Program-made: the position numbers and the translations under genes
Shown here: positions 32,187 to 40,626 of the stretch, piece after piece
Layout of the letters: each line of letters begins with the position of its first letter
Position numbering within the stretch: the first letter of the stretch is position 1
Notes under the pieces: generated by a model
Databases searched by the model: none
What the model was told of the DNA's origin: nothing
What the model saw: only the letters and a program-made list of their open reading frames with translations
Assembly (NCBI GenBank): GCA_002305795.1
Contig: DBRF01000013.1
Coordinates: forward strand, 88,592 to 152,591
From: Ruminococcaceae bacterium UBA1375
Lineage (GTDB): Bacteria > Bacillota > Clostridia > Oscillospirales > Ruminococcaceae
Length of the DNA stretch: 64,000 nucleotides
Direction of reading: 5' to 3'

Positions 32187-33064
32187 CAGAGACTTCTCCC
32201 CATGGCGGGCAGTACCGCTTTGGTGACGGTTTGGGCCAGGGCCACGTTGTTCATGGTATACAGATGAATCCCCTGCACCCCGTGGCGGATGAGGTCGTAA
32301 ATCTGATTTAAGGCAAATTCGGTGCCTGCCTTGGCCAAGTCTTCCGGGGAATCGGCGTAGCGGTTGACCAGAGTGCTCAGCTCGTTGGGCACGCTGGCGC
32401 CGCACATGCTCACCATCCGCTGCACCTGGCTGACGGTGGTCAAGGGCATAATCCCCGCTTCCACCGGGGTGTCCACCCCCGCTCCCCGGAGCTTTTCCAT
32501 AAAATGGTAAAAATGGCTGTTGTCAAAGAATAGCTGGGTGATGAGATGGCTCACCCCGGCGTCCACCTTGTGTTTTAGGTTCTGGATGTCCTGGTCCATG
32601 CTTTTGGCTTCGGCATGGACTTCCGGGTAGCAGGCTCCCAGCAGGTTGCATTCCGGGTAGTGGGCTTTGATGAAGCTGGCCAGTTCGTTGGCGTGGTAGA
32701 AGTCGTGCTTGGGCTCCATCCCTTCGGGGATGTCCCCCCGAAGGGCCAGGATGTTTTCAACGCCGTTTTCCTTGAGCTGGGCCAGGGTCTGCTTCAACTC
32801 CTCCCGGGTGGAGGAGACGCAGGTCAGGTGGGCCACCGGCTCAATGCCGTACTCCCGCTTGATCAGGCTGGCAATTTCGCAGGTTTTGTTTTTCTGGGTA
32901 TCGCTCCCCCCGGCCCCGTAGGTCACCGAGATAAAGTCCACCGGCAGTCCCTTTAAGCCGCTGAGGGTGGTGTAGATGGTCTCCACCGAGCTTTTGGTTT
33001 TTGGGGGGAATACCTCCAGGGAAAAGGTGGGGTAGGGGCGGGAAAATAAATCTTTGGTTTGCAT
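32186..33064 (-). CDS. metF: Methylenetetrahydrofolate reductase
   Basis: A 292-residue FAD enzyme producing the methyltetrahydrofolate used by MetH. FSLEVFPPKT (near residue 15), FISVTYGAGGS, AHLTCVSSTREEL, ILALRGDIP and LFFDNSHFYHFM are the family motifs. ATG 33064 is preceded by AAAGGAGACGTT on the minus strand. It is the first gene of the tightly coupled metF - reactivation protein - metH set. Confidence 0.96.
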   Translation of the reverse strand: MQTKDLFSRPYPTFSLEVFPPKTKSSVETIYTTLSGLKGLPVDFISVTYGAGGSDTQKNKTCEIASLIKREYGIEPVAHLTCVSSTREELKQTLAQLKENGVENILALRGDIPEGMEPKHDFYHANELASFIKAHYPECNLLGACYPEVHAEAKSMDQDIQNLKHKVDAGVSHLITQLFFDNSHFYHFMEKLRGAGVDTPVEAGIMPLTTVSQVQRMVSMCGASVPNELSTLVNRYADSPEDLAKAGTEFALNQIYDLIRHGVQGIHLYTMNNVALAQTVTKAVLPAMGRSL

Positions 33065-33101
33065 AACGTCTCCTTTGTAGGCTTGATAAGGTGGGGCGGG
33101 T

Positions 33102-33647
33102 TCAGGGCTGGCTCGCCGCCCAGTCCTGCCGGGTGAGGCAGGAAATGTGTTCGGTTTTGGTCTCCCCGGTGAGGGGCCAAAGGATGTCTTGGTTGGTGTG
33201 GTGGTAGGTAAAGCCGCATTTTTCCTGGACCCGGCGGGACTTCTGGTTGCCTTCAAAGTATCCGCACCAGATTTTTTCCAGGTGCAAATCGGCAAAACCC
33301 CAGCGAAGCAGTCCCTTTACCGCTTCCGGGATGTAGCCCTGCCCCCAATAGGGCACGCCGATCCAGTAGCCGATCTCCCCTTCGGTGTCCGGCAGGGGGA
33401 AATTGCTGTTGCTCCCAAGCTGTAAGCTGATGGCTCCCACCGGCTTTCCCACCTCTTTGGGTACCACCGCAAACACATAGGGTACCGAAAAGACGGTGCG
33501 GATGGTGTCCAGGCTGTCCTGCACCGTTTTGTGGGCGGGCCACCCGGCAATGGGCCCCACCCGGGGGTCTTTGGCGTATTCAAATAAGTCCTGGGCGTCG
33601 CTTTCCTCCCAGGGGCGGAGGAGCAGACGGGGTGTTTCTAAAATCAT
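33102..33647 (-). CDS. GNAT N-acetyltransferase (RimJ/RimL-like)
   Basis: A 181-residue acetyltransferase. MILETPRLLLRPWEESDAQDLF is the usual RimJ-type start, and GEIGYWIGVPYWGQGYIPEAVKGLLRWGF carries the acetyl-CoA loop in the form GQGYIPEA. The ATG follows AGGAGGTGCTTTC. It may acetylate a ribosomal protein or a small molecule. It lies between tatD and metF on the same strand. Confidence 0.9.
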   Translation of the reverse strand: MILETPRLLLRPWEESDAQDLFEYAKDPRVGPIAGWPAHKTVQDSLDTIRTVFSVPYVFAVVPKEVGKPVGAISLQLGSNSNFPLPDTEGEIGYWIGVPYWGQGYIPEAVKGLLRWGFADLHLEKIWCGYFEGNQKSRRVQEKCGFTYHHTNQDILWPLTGETKTEHISCLTRQDWAASQP

Positions 33648-33663
33648 GAAAGCACCTCCTGAT

Positions 33664-34446
33664 TCATTCCGGGGACATTCCCAGCATAGCATAGGCATTT
33701 TTGGTGCACTGATCCACCATCTCCTGGGTGGACACTCCCTTGATTTCGGCCATGACAGCGGCGGTGTGGGCGATCATGGAGCTGTCGCACCGCCGTCCCC
33801 GGCAGGGCACCGGGGCCATGTAGGGGGCGTCGGTTTCCAGCAGCAGCCGGTCCATGGGGACGGCCTCCACCGCCGCCCGTGCCTTTTTGGAATTGGGAAA
33901 GGTGAGCACTCCAGTAAATCCCAGGTACATCCCCAGTTTCACCACCTCTTTGGCGGTTTCGGCGGAACCGGAAAAGCAGTGCAGCACCCCTTTGGGTTTG
34001 TACTGGGCCAGAAGCTCCATGCAGTCCCCGGTGGCTTCCCGGCAGTGGACGCTCACCGGCTTGCCCAAGCGGTTGGCCAGCTCCAGCTGGGCGGCAAACA
34101 CCTGCTTTTGCAGCTCCTTCCGGGAAGCGTCCCAGTAGTAGTCCAAGCCGATTTCCCCCACGCAGACCACCTCCGGACGCTCTGCCAAAGCGGCGATGCG
34201 CTCCGGTTCCTGCTCCCAGCCGTTCTGGGGGATGTCCTCCGGGTGCAGCCCTACGGCGGCGAAGAATAAATCCGGGTAGGCTTTTTGGTACTCCAGGCTC
34301 AGCAGGGAGGTGGCGTAGTCGCAGCCCATGTGGAGGATGCGCCGCACTCCCTGTTGGGGCAGGGAAGCAAACAGTGCTTCCCGGTCGGCGTCAAAGCGGC
34401 CGTCGTTGTAGTGGGCGTGGGAGTCGAAGATGTTTTGGATGGGCAT
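33664..34446 (-). CDS. tatD: TatD-family metal-dependent deoxyribonuclease
   Basis: A 260-residue TIM-barrel hydrolase. The metal ligands are visible in DSHAHYND, GEIGLDYYW, PVSVHCREA, LHCFSG and LLETDAPYM. In Firmicutes tatD (yabD) commonly follows metG, as here. The ATG follows GGAGGCTATGTC. The repeat element C lies between metG and tatD. Confidence 0.95.
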   Translation of the reverse strand: MPIQNIFDSHAHYNDGRFDADREALFASLPQQGVRRILHMGCDYATSLLSLEYQKAYPDLFFAAVGLHPEDIPQNGWEQEPERIAALAERPEVVCVGEIGLDYYWDASRKELQKQVFAAQLELANRLGKPVSVHCREATGDCMELLAQYKPKGVLHCFSGSAETAKEVVKLGMYLGFTGVLTFPNSKKARAAVEAVPMDRLLLETDAPYMAPVPCRGRRCDSSMIAHTAAVMAEIKGVSTQEMVDQCTKNAYAMLGMSPE

Positions 34447-34453
34447 GACATAG

Positions 34454-34743
34454 CCTCCGAACTTAAAGTTTTTTGATGAAACTTTTTTTCAAAAAAGTTT
34501 CTGGGATTTAGGGCGAAGCCCTAAGAAGGGGTTTTGGGTCTGTCAAAAAGGTTCCAACTGTTTCCGAATTGTCCCGCCCTTGGCTTAACGCCATTAGGCG
34601 GGTGGATTCCAATCCGTTTCGGTCATAACTTTTTGCAATTATATCGTGAAACGGAGAATCTTTGATTAAAATATTTCACTTTGCAGGGGCGTTGCCCCTT
34701 GCAACCCCACCAGCCTTTAAAAAGGCTGGACCTAAATTTTAAC
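34454..34743 (-). repeat. Dispersed structured repeat, compound copy C
   Basis: The gap between metG and tatD is filled by two copies in opposite orientation. Bases 34454-34522 are a plus-strand left end with hairpins GAAACTTTTTT / AAAAAAGTTTC and TTAGGGC-GAA-GCCCTAA. Bases 34537-34743 are a minus-strand, nearly full copy running up to the metG stop codon. The arm sequences differ from copy A but stay complementary. Confidence 0.75.
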
Positions 34744-36684
34744 TTACCGAATCTTGCTCCCCGCCGGAATGGAATCGTCCAAAAACAGCACCTTCACCTG
34801 GCCGCCGGGGCAGTCCGCCGCCAGAATCATGCCGTTGCTTTCCACCCTGCAGAGCTTGGCGGGCTTCAGGTTGGCCACCACCACAATGGTCTTGCCGGTG
34901 AGGTCTTCCGGCTTATACCAGGGGGCGATGCCGCTGGCCACTGTCCGGGGGGTGCCGGTGCCGTCGTCCAGGGTGAGCTTCAACAGCTTCTTGGCCTTGG
35001 GAATGGGCTCGCAGGCAGTGATTTTCGCCGCCCGCAGCTCCACCTTGGCAAAGTCCTCAATGCCGATTTGAGCCAGGCCGGGCACTTCTTCCTTGGTTTC
35101 TTCCTTGGGCGCTTTGGCCTTGGCTTCTTCCTCCAATTCCGCCAGCTTTTTGGCTTCGTCGATCCGGGCAAACAAGGGCTCTGCCTTGCCCACGGTGTAG
35201 CTTTCTTCTGCGCCGAAGACCTTCAGGCTGTTCAGGCTCTTGGTCTGGCTGCCGATCTGGGCGAAGATCTTTTCCGCGGTGTCGGGCATAAAGGGCTGGA
35301 GCAGCGCACCCAGATACCGGATCACTTCCAGCAGCCGGTACAGCACCCCTTCCAGCTTTTCCTTGTTGGCCTCGTCCTTGGCCAGAGCCCAGGGGGCGGT
35401 TTCGTCGATATACTTGTTGGCCCGTCGTGCCAGGTTCAGGATGGCTTCCAGAGCGTCGGCCACCCGGAACCCTTCCATCAGCTTGCGGTATTCGCCCACC
35501 GTGCTTTCCGCCAGTCCGGTGAGCTGGGCGTCCAGTTCATCTCCGGCGGCGGGACGGGAGACTTTGTCCCCGAAATACTTGTTGGTCATGGCCACCGTGC
35601 GGTTGACCAAATTGCCCAGGGTGTTGGCCAAATCGGAGTTGTAGCGGGCAATCACCGTTTCGTAGGTGATGGAGCCGTCGCTGCCAAAGGGCATTTCCTT
35701 GAGCAGGTAGTACCGGACCCCGTCCACCCCGAAGTGACGGCAGAGGTCGTCGGCATAAATCACATTGCCCCGGCTCTTGCTCATCTTTTCCTGGCTGAAC
35801 AGCAGCCAGGGGTGGCCGAACACCTGCTTGGGCAACGGCAAATCCAGGGCCATGAGCATAATGGGCCAGTAGATGGTGTGGAACCGGAGGATGTCCTTGC
35901 CAATGATGTGGACGTCCGCCGGCCAGAACTGCTCAAATTGAGGGCTGCTGCCGTCGGGGTCGTAGCCGATGCCGGTGATATAGTTGGTCAAGGCGTCAAT
36001 CCAGACGTAGATTACATGCTTGGAATCAAAGTCCACCGGGATGCCCCAGTTAAAGGAGGTCCGGGAGACACACAAATCCTGCAAACCGGGCTTGAGGAAG
36101 TTGTTTACCATCTCCCGCTTCCGGCTTTCCGGCTGGATGAAGTCCGGGTGGTCCTCAATATACTGCATCAGCCGGTCCTGGTACTTGCTCATCCGGAAAA
36201 AGTAGGCTTCCTCCTTGGTTTTCTTCACCGGCCGTCCGCAGTCTGGGCAGCAGCCGTCCTTCAGCTGGGTCTCGGTCCAGAAGCTCTCGCAGGGGGTGCA
36301 GTACCAGCCTTCGTACTGGCTTTTGTAGATGTCGCCCTGGTCGTAGAGCTTTTTGAAGATCTTCTTCACCACCGCTTCGTGCTCCGGGTCGGTGGTGCGG
36401 ATGAATTTGTCGTAGGAGCAGTTCATCAAGTCCCACAGGGATTTGATCTCTCCGGCCACCCCGTCCACATAGGCTTTGGGGGAGATGCCGGCGGCTTCGG
36501 CTAATTCCTCGATCTTCTGGCCGTGTTCGTCAGTGCCGGTCTGGAAAAAGACGTTTTTGCCGTTCAGCCGCTGGTACCGGGCAATGGCGTCGGTGAGGAC
36601 AATCTCGTAGCTGTTGCCGATGTGGGGCTTGCGGGAGGTGTAGGCAATGGCGGTGGTAATGTAGTAGTTGTTTTCGGGTTTCAT
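34744..36684 (-). CDS. metG: Methionyl-tRNA synthetase with C-terminal tRNA-binding domain
   Basis: A 646-residue class I synthetase. PHIGNSYE is the HIGH motif near residue 20, KMSKSRG the KMSKS loop, and CTPCESFW with CCPDCGRP the zinc knuckle. After the anticodon domain and a charged Lys/Glu/Ala linker (about 500-540) comes a C-terminal EMAP/Trbp111-type tRNA-binding OB domain (VELRAAKITACEPIP). ATG 36684 follows AGGAGTTTTGAGA. A T-box leader controls it. Confidence 0.97.
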   Translation of the reverse strand: MKPENNYYITTAIAYTSRKPHIGNSYEIVLTDAIARYQRLNGKNVFFQTGTDEHGQKIEELAEAAGISPKAYVDGVAGEIKSLWDLMNCSYDKFIRTTDPEHEAVVKKIFKKLYDQGDIYKSQYEGWYCTPCESFWTETQLKDGCCPDCGRPVKKTKEEAYFFRMSKYQDRLMQYIEDHPDFIQPESRKREMVNNFLKPGLQDLCVSRTSFNWGIPVDFDSKHVIYVWIDALTNYITGIGYDPDGSSPQFEQFWPADVHIIGKDILRFHTIYWPIMLMALDLPLPKQVFGHPWLLFSQEKMSKSRGNVIYADDLCRHFGVDGVRYYLLKEMPFGSDGSITYETVIARYNSDLANTLGNLVNRTVAMTNKYFGDKVSRPAAGDELDAQLTGLAESTVGEYRKLMEGFRVADALEAILNLARRANKYIDETAPWALAKDEANKEKLEGVLYRLLEVIRYLGALLQPFMPDTAEKIFAQIGSQTKSLNSLKVFGAEESYTVGKAEPLFARIDEAKKLAELEEEAKAKAPKEETKEEVPGLAQIGIEDFAKVELRAAKITACEPIPKAKKLLKLTLDDGTGTPRTVASGIAPWYKPEDLTGKTIVVVANLKPAKLCRVESNGMILAADCPGGQVKVLFLDDSIPAGSKIR

Positions 36685-36721
36685 TCTCAAAACTCCTTTT
36701 TTTGTTTTGGGCACCAAAAAG

Positions 36722-37000
36722 AAAAAACTCCCGTCCTGAACCCATTGGTCCAGGGACGAGAGAAGAACTTCTTCGTGGTACCACCCTGATTTACCGGAAT
36801 GCTCCGGCCTCTGTAGCTGCTGACACAGCGCAGTGCTGTAACGGGCACACCCGCCGCAGCCTAAGGGAATTTCCCCTCGGTGCGTCGCTCCAAGGCCATT
36901 TTCCACCGCCAGGTCTTTGCCGCCCTTGCAGCCGGGGAGCAGCTCTCTGAAAAAGCGCCGGACGATGTACTTTCCTTTTCACAGCGTTTGCTGGTTTGGT
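36722..37000 (-). promoter_or_regulatory. T-box leader (methionine-type) of metG
   Basis: On the minus strand the leader contains the T-box sequence AGGGTGGTACCACG (bulge near 36775-36790). A terminator follows: CTCTCGTCCCT / AGGACGGGAG with a T6 run (36722-36763). The specifier candidate ATG is at 36897-36899 in GGAAAATGGCC within Stem I. An extended -10 TGGTATAAT (37009-37014) lies upstream. Uncharged tRNA-Met should stabilise the antiterminator and switch metG on. Confidence 0.92.
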
Positions 37001-37143
37001 TTTTTGTTATTATACCAAAAAAATCCGTTGGGTTTCCCTCGGCTTTTGCGAAGCAAAATGGCCGGCCGGATATTGTGCCGGCCAAGAGGGGAACCGTAAT
37101 GATTGGCTTTGCCAATTATTATACCCCAAGAGACTGGAAAAAG

Positions 37144-37626
37144 TCAAGGGTTGGAAGGAAAGTTTACATACCATGCTTTCCCCGCAAACTCCTCCCACTC
37201 CATCAAAGCCTGACGGAAGGAAAAGGCTAACGTGAAGTAAAGCTCTGTCTTCCCCCGGGCTTCCAAGGTCCAGTGGGCTGGCTCCTGGGAGGAAGGCGGG
37301 TAAATGCCGTAGAGCCGCAGCCCTTCCGCTGCCGCCAGAGCGAACCGTTTTTCTGCGTCCGCTCCGAAAAACCGCTGCTCCGGATGGGTCTCAGCGCTCC
37401 CGTCCTCATAGCCAGGCAGGCAATACTCCTTGACCTGAAACCCGGAAAAGGTCAGCACAGCCCGGCCCAGTTCCATGTCCTGGGGATAGGGGTTTCCCGG
37501 AGCATCAGCGTGAAGGTTGAGATGCTTCACCCGGCAGGTCAGGACCTCCCCTTCCCGGCGTATTTCATCCGCCCAGGCGTCGTGGAACTCAAACTCCGTC
37601 AAATCATGGCTGGAATACCGGCTCAT
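37144..37626 (-). CDS. Hypothetical protein (160 aa)
   Basis: The protein begins MSRYSSHDLTEFEFHDAWADE after GGAGGTTTCAAC on the minus strand. It is predicted soluble, rich in aromatic and acidic residues, without a signal peptide or known motif; FEFHDAWADEI followed by beta-strands weakly resembles small immunity-like or DUF folds. It is downstream of mntP by 24 bases and so may be co-transcribed with it. The function is unknown. Confidence 0.7.
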   Translation of the reverse strand: MSRYSSHDLTEFEFHDAWADEIRREGEVLTCRVKHLNLHADAPGNPYPQDMELGRAVLTFSGFQVKEYCLPGYEDGSAETHPEQRFFGADAEKRFALAAAEGLRLYGIYPPSSQEPAHWTLEARGKTELYFTLAFSFRQALMEWEEFAGKAWYVNFPSNP

Positions 37627-37650
37627 GTTGAAACCTCCTGCTGCGTTTCC

Positions 37651-38217
37651 TTAAAAGGGCAAAATCCCCAAATGCTCCAACAAAATCTTCACGCCGATGA
37701 GGATTAAAATAATCCCCCCGATTCGCTCCGCTAAAGACTGCCGCTTGGACCCTGCCACACTGCCCAGCTTGATGCCGATCATGGACAGCACACAGGTGAT
37801 GATCCCGATGATCCCGCAGGATAGCCAGATGTGCTCCAGCTGCAAAAAGGCAAAGGAAATCCCCACTGCCAGGGCGTCGATGCTGGTGGCCACCGCTAAC
37901 AGCAGCATGGCCTTCACCCCCATGGAGGGGTCGGGACATTCTTCTTCCTGGAAGCTCTCCCGAATCATGTTGCCGCCGATGATGGCCAGTAGCCCGAAGG
38001 CAATCCAGTGGTCCACCGATTGAATCAGCCAGGAAAAGCTGCTGCCCAGATAGTAGCCCAAAATGGGCATCCCCATCTGGAAACCCCCGAAATACAGCCC
38101 CGCCTTCAGACAGTGCTTCCAATTTACCTTTCCCAAACTCAGCCCTTTGCACAAACTCACCGCAAAGGCGTCCATGCTCAGCCCGATGGCAATCATCACC
38201 AGTTCCAGCCAACCCAT
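37651..38217 (-). CDS. mntP: Manganese efflux pump MntP
   Basis: A 188-residue, six-helix inner-membrane exporter. Two related halves each carry the hallmark acidic motif: LVMIAIGLSMDAFAVSLCKG and LLAVATSIDALAVGISF. ATG 38217 follows AAAGGAGTTTACAGC. A promoter (TTGCGC, 17 bases, TATAAT, 38315-38343 on the minus strand) lies upstream. Unlike many mntP genes it has no recognisable yybP-ykoY riboswitch; the window's Mn riboswitch is at the P-type ATPase. Confidence 0.93.
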   Translation of the reverse strand: MGWLELVMIAIGLSMDAFAVSLCKGLSLGKVNWKHCLKAGLYFGGFQMGMPILGYYLGSSFSWLIQSVDHWIAFGLLAIIGGNMIRESFQEEECPDPSMGVKAMLLLAVATSIDALAVGISFAFLQLEHIWLSCGIIGIITCVLSMIGIKLGSVAGSKRQSLAERIGGIILILIGVKILLEHLGILPF

Positions 38218-38542
38218 GCTGTAAACTCCTTTCCCGCTTGTTTTCTTCCTTCCATTTTATTCCCCCGGCAGGGGAAAACAGACTTGTTTTTTCCCTAAAT
38301 GGTTTTGTTTTCCCATTATACACTCTCCGCTGAACCGGCGCAACCGAAACCGGTCTTTTTCTTTGGTTTTGTCGGTTTTTCCCGCCGGTTTTGGAACAAT
38401 GAAAACCCGACGCCTGGTTTCGGGGTAAAAATGGGGAAAAAACCAAAAAATGGTTTCGGAAGCAAAAAAGCAGTTGTAAAATTGGAGCAAGGTTGCTATA
38501 ATAGAAGCTGAATCAGAATTACGGAAATGGAGATGCTTTTGC
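38218..38542. promoter_or_regulatory. Divergent promoter region between mntP and ilvE
   Basis: The minus-strand promoter of mntP (TTGCGC/TATAAT, 38315-38343) and the plus-strand promoter of ilvE (TTGTAA 38474-38479, TATAAT 38497-38502, spacer 17) lie here. Between them CGGTTT/AACCGG words recur (for example ACCGG / CCGGT with a T5 run near 38336-38360). No gene or known riboswitch is seen. Confidence 0.65.
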
Positions 38543-39622
38543 ATGGAATTCACCGTGGAAAAAACCAAAACACCCAAAGCCCGTCCTACTGACGACAGCA
38601 AGCTGGGCTTCGGACACATCTTTACCGACCACATGTTTATGATGGATTGGGACCGGGAAAACGGTTGGCACGACGCCAAAATCCTCCCCTTCCAGGACGT
38701 ACCCCTGAGCCCTGCCGCCAACTGCCTGCATTACAGCCAGGAAGTTTTTGAAGGCATGAAGGCTTACCGCACCGCAGACGGCGTGGTGCAGCTCTTCCGC
38801 CCGGCAGAGAACTTCAAGCGGATGAACACCTCCTGTGACCGAATCTGCATGCCCACCATCGACGTGGATTTCTGTGTTAAGGCATTGGAGGCCCTGGTGG
38901 AACTGGATGCGGAGTGGGTGCCCAAAACCTACGGTGCTTCTCTGTACATCCGCCCCTTTATGATTGCCACCGAGCGCAACCTGGGGGCCCACACCTCCAC
39001 CGACTATAAATTCTTCATCATCATGTCTCCCTCCGGGGCTTACTATGAAAGCGGCCTGGCCCCGGTGAAGATTTATGTGGAGACCAACTATGTCCGTGCC
39101 GTCCGGGGCGGCACCGGCCACGTCAAGACCGGCGGCAACTACGCAGCTTCCATGAAGGCTCAGGAAGTGGCGGAAGAACAGGGCTACTCCCAGGTGCTGT
39201 GGCTGGACGCCATCCACCACAGATATGTGGGGGAAGTGGGCGCCATGAACGTGATGTTCGTGCTGGGGGACGAAGTGGTGACCCCGGAACTGGACGGCAC
39301 CATCCTCCCCGGCATCACCCGGAAGAGCGCACTGGAAGTGCTGCGGCATAAGGGCTATAAAGTGTCCGAACGGCAGCTGGACATTGAAGAAGTGGTACAA
39401 GCCTACAAAAACGGCCAGCTGAAGGAAGCCTTCGGCACCGGTACCGCCGCCGTCATCTCCCCCATCGGGGAACTGAAGTACAAGGATTTGGTGATGCGGA
39501 TCAACAACGAGGAGATCGGGCCCATCAGCCAGATGCTGTACGATACCATGACCGGCATCCAGTGGGGCAAGGAGGAAGACCCCTTCGGCTGGGTGGTTCC
39601 TGTCTGCAAGCTGGACGACTGA
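38543..39622 (+). CDS. ilvE: Branched-chain amino-acid aminotransferase
   Basis: A 359-residue PLP enzyme transferring amino groups between leucine, isoleucine or valine and 2-oxoglutarate. The motifs are LHYSQEVFEGMKAYR, YIRPFMIA, GGNYAASMKAQ with the PLP lysine, EVGAMNVMFV and FGTGTAAVISPIG. The length matches the BCAT-II type of Firmicutes. It stands alone with its own promoter and terminator. Confidence 0.96.
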   Translation: MEFTVEKTKTPKARPTDDSKLGFGHIFTDHMFMMDWDRENGWHDAKILPFQDVPLSPAANCLHYSQEVFEGMKAYRTADGVVQLFRPAENFKRMNTSCDRICMPTIDVDFCVKALEALVELDAEWVPKTYGASLYIRPFMIATERNLGAHTSTDYKFFIIMSPSGAYYESGLAPVKIYVETNYVRAVRGGTGHVKTGGNYAASMKAQEVAEEQGYSQVLWLDAIHHRYVGEVGAMNVMFVLGDEVVTPELDGTILPGITRKSALEVLRHKGYKVSERQLDIEEVVQAYKNGQLKEAFGTGTAAVISPIGELKYKDLVMRINNEEIGPISQMLYDTMTGIQWGKEEDPFGWVVPVCKLDD

Positions 39623-39648
39623 GCTTTTTGCAACCTGAACTAAAAATT

Positions 39649-39684
39649 CATCCGGACGTTCTTTCGGGAGCGTCCGGATGTTTT
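39649..39684 (+). terminator. Terminator after ilvE
   Basis: A 10-bp perfect stem CATCCGGACG / CGTCCGGATG is followed by TTTT. Confidence 0.85.
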
Positions 39685-39713
39685 GCGTTATGGCTTTTTC
39701 AGAGTGCGTTTGG

Positions 39714-39911
39714 TTACAGCAGTTCCAATGCCCGGGGATACAGCGAATCCAATTCACACCCGCAGCTGCCGCATTCCTGCTGCGCCTGCCGGATGGCGGC
39801 TATGAGCGCTTCCCTGTCCTGGCTTCCGTCCAGCCAAGCCCGGGACGGCTTTGCAATCAAATCCCAGCCGGATGCTGCAAATTTCTCCAAGATAGATTTT
39901 AATTCTTCCAT
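39714..39911 (-). CDS. Small hypothetical protein (65 aa)
   Basis: MEELKSILEKFAASGWDLIAK begins a predicted helical protein with CGSCGCELD near the C-terminus, a possible half metal site. ATG 39911 follows AAGGAATGGTTGAAC. It lies downstream of a GNAT gene on the same strand. The function is unknown; conservation would be needed to confirm it. Confidence 0.6.
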   Translation of the reverse strand: MEELKSILEKFAASGWDLIAKPSRAWLDGSQDREALIAAIRQAQQECGSCGCELDSLYPRALELL

Positions 39912-39950
39912 GTTCAACCATTCCTTTCGGCTTTGATTTGCCCGCCGCCC

Positions 39951-40454
39951 TCAGTAGTGCTTCCAAAGCTGGTTCCATTCTTCCTGGGTAAAGGTCCCTC
40001 CGTAAACCAGGGTGGTGTACCGCATCCCCCGGTGGGTGGAACTCAGGCCGATGTCCGCAAAGCCGTGGCTGCGATAAAAATCCAGCCGCCGCTGACGCTG
40101 GGAAAAGTTGGCGGCGTTTTCTTCCAAGGGCTCGATGGAAAGGACAATCCGGTGTTCCGGGTAGCGGTCTTTCAGCAAATCCAAAATTTTCCCGCCGATG
40201 CCCTGGTTTTGCAGCTGGGGGCTCACCGCCAGATAGAACAGGTACAGCACATCTTCCCAGGTAAACAGGTAGGCCATGCCCGCCAGGTCGTTGTCTTGGT
40301 AAAAGGATAGGAAATCCACATGGGGTTTTCTGGCTCTCCGCACCATAGAGCCGAAGGACACCCGTTCTTTTTTGGGGAAGGAGGTGCGGTAAAGCCGGCG
40401 GATGGGGCGGTTTTCCCGCCGCTTGGAGCTCACCGGCCGTACTTTTAGCGGCAT
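39951..40454 (-). CDS. GNAT N-acetyltransferase
   Basis: A 167-residue acetyltransferase. An Arg-rich N-terminus is followed by LYLFYLAVSPQLQNQGIGGKILDLL, where QNQGIGGK is the acetyl-CoA pyrophosphate loop, and FYRSHGFADIGLSSTHRG, the usual C-terminal helix and strand. ATG 40454 follows AAAGGAGAGAAGCGCAA. The substrate is unknown. Confidence 0.88.
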   Translation of the reverse strand: MPLKVRPVSSKRRENRPIRRLYRTSFPKKERVSFGSMVRRARKPHVDFLSFYQDNDLAGMAYLFTWEDVLYLFYLAVSPQLQNQGIGGKILDLLKDRYPEHRIVLSIEPLEENAANFSQRQRRLDFYRSHGFADIGLSSTHRGMRYTTLVYGGTFTQEEWNQLWKHY

Positions 40455-40565
40455 TTGCGCTTCTCTCCTTTGTTGTTTTACCGTTTTGAACCAGTATAGC
40501 AAATTTCCCCGGAAAAGAAAAGAGGGATTTTCGGGAAAATTTCAGGATTCTTTTGATAAACTGCC

Positions 40566-40594
40566 TTTACATTTCCCCCAAAGGAGCTTATAAT
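40566..40594 (+). promoter_or_regulatory. Promoter of the cohesin-like protein gene
   Basis: TTTACA (40566-40571) and TATAAT (40589-40594) are separated by 17 bases, 33 bases upstream of the start codon. Confidence 0.75.
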
Positions 40595-40626
40595 GGTACA
40601 AGATTGAGAAAAAGCGAGGTAATTTT

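Noticed and set aside
34681..36504. A 607-codon open frame opposite metG
   Set aside because: It has no ribosome site, a low-complexity Gly/His/Val-rich translation, and mirrors metG codon use. It is a shadow of the real gene, as are the long frames opposite pulA (20455-22020) and the P-type ATPase (43743-45470).
38218..38330. A possible yybP-ykoY riboswitch upstream of mntP
   Set aside because: The conserved GGGGAGTAG and CGTCAATACA elements are absent; only a normal promoter and ribosome site are seen.
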